Assembly (NCBI GenBank): GCA_007125435.1
Contig: SLDF01000281.1
Location: forward strand, 1-15,576
Direction of reading: 5' to 3'
DNA length: 15,576 bases
From: Saprospiraceae bacterium
Lineage (GTDB): Bacteria > Bacteroidota > Bacteroidia > Chitinophagales > Saprospiraceae
In this document: piece by piece, positions 15,153 through 15,576 of the stretch
Layout: the number at the start of each line of letters is the position of its first letter
Position numbering within the stretch: the stretch's first letter is position 1
The notes under the pieces: generated by a model
Seen by the model: only the letters and a program-made list of their open reading frames with translations
Database searches by the model: none
Told to the model about the DNA's origin: nothing
Made by a program: the position numbers and the translations under genes

Positions 15153-15536
15153 TTAAGTTAAGGCCCAATTTCGCTCTGTATGCACTTTCCTTAAAATCAA
15201 GAAGAATGGAACCCACCAAATAAGATCATTGGTAATCAATGTATATGCAAAAGACAGTGGGACTTGACCTTGAATATAATTCCAAAGAAAGCCTATGGGG
15301 CCAAAGATTTTCCCAAAAAAACCAACTGCTACAATAGGCCAATGCCTCAACGGATCAACACTAGCCCACCAATATCCTAGTCCATACACCCCTATGACCA
15401 TACCCATACCTTGCCAAACCATGGGATGGTTTATTGGCTCCATACCAGTCAAGGCAAAGAATTGCTGTGGGAATAACACGACCCATGCTCCCCAGATGAT
15501 ATTGTAAATAGCTGCTAGGCGTAATGTCACTTTCAT
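15153..15536 (-). CDS. small four-helix conserved membrane protein
   Basis: A 127-residue protein with four hydrophobic helices at about 5-24, 38-58, 65-86 and 98-116. Conserved-looking features are YNIIWGAWVVLFP near the start, WQGMGMVIGVYGLGYWWAS (41-59) and DPLRHWPIVAVGFFGKIFGPIGF (61-83), which I recall from a family of small membrane proteins in Bacteroidota and Planctomycetes, some of them mislabelled alkyl hydroperoxide reductase. There is no peroxidase Cys here, in fact no Cys at all, so that name should not be used. The ATG at 15536 is followed by a normal membrane N-terminus. No promoter or operon partner is visible; 187 bases separate it from the DUF2490 gene. Function unknown. Confidence 0.7.
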   Translation of the reverse strand: MKVTLRLAAIYNIIWGAWVVLFPQQFFALTGMEPINHPMVWQGMGMVIGVYGLGYWWASVDPLRHWPIVAVGFFGKIFGPIGFLWNYIQGQVPLSFAYTLITNDLIWWVPFFLILRKVHTERNWALT

Positions 15537-15576
15537 ATGCCAATAAACTGAGCGAGAGTGTTTTTGTTTTAGCCAA

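Noticed and set aside
15153..15536. Annotation as alkyl hydroperoxide reductase
   Set aside because: The protein is a four-helix membrane protein without any cysteine, so it cannot be a peroxiredoxin.

Overview
The window looks like a chromosomal segment from a member of the Bacteroidota, possibly a marine or Saprospiria-type bacterium. The evidence is moderate-to-low GC coding DNA, promoter-like TANNTTTG boxes in place of E. coli -10 boxes, little Shine-Dalgarno signal, a very large secreted protein with PPNDDC-type and SprB/PKD-like repeats, small outer-membrane beta-barrel proteins, a DUF2490 protein, and GC-rich intergenic elements of a type I associate with this phylum. The class-level guess is inference. 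No rRNA, tRNA, CRISPR array, integrase or transposase was seen.

Layout. (1) 1-2792, minus: the N-terminal ~930 codons of a giant cell-surface protein cut by the left edge, probably exported by the type IX secretion system. (2) 2957-3559, plus: a small outer-membrane barrel protein, divergent from (1), with a promoter and a 12-bp palindrome between them. (3) 3675-4196, plus: a DUF4442/hotdog thioesterase-like protein, tail to tail with (4). (4) 6628-4203, minus: a tight three-gene operon of CtlX-type amidinohydrolase, quinone-oxidoreductase-like MDR protein and YfcE/MJ0936-type phosphoesterase. (5) 6820-12865: three cation/proton antiporters of three unrelated families, NhaC (plus), a CPA2 antiporter with tandem USP-like tail (minus) and NhaA (minus), separated by ~520-bp spacers that hold GC-rich repeat elements and hairpins. 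(6) 14950-13213, minus: a DUF2490 outer-membrane protein followed by a membrane-anchored MORN-repeat protein. (7) 15536-15153, minus: a small four-helix membrane protein.

How the parts may work together. The antiporter block is the clearest functional theme: Na+ (NhaA, NhaC) and probably K+ or Na+ (CPA2) exchange for protons, as expected of a cell living with high sodium or variable pH. Each antiporter has its own transcription signals (a terminator behind nhaA, a terminator-like hairpin in front of the CPA2 gene, a 16-bp palindrome in front of nhaA), so they look independently controlled rather than one operon. The remaining genes are housekeeping or envelope genes. I found no convincing new multi-gene system; the most interesting items are the paired GC-rich intergenic elements, the leader terminator of the CPA2 gene, the palindrome before nhaA and the ctlX-led operon.
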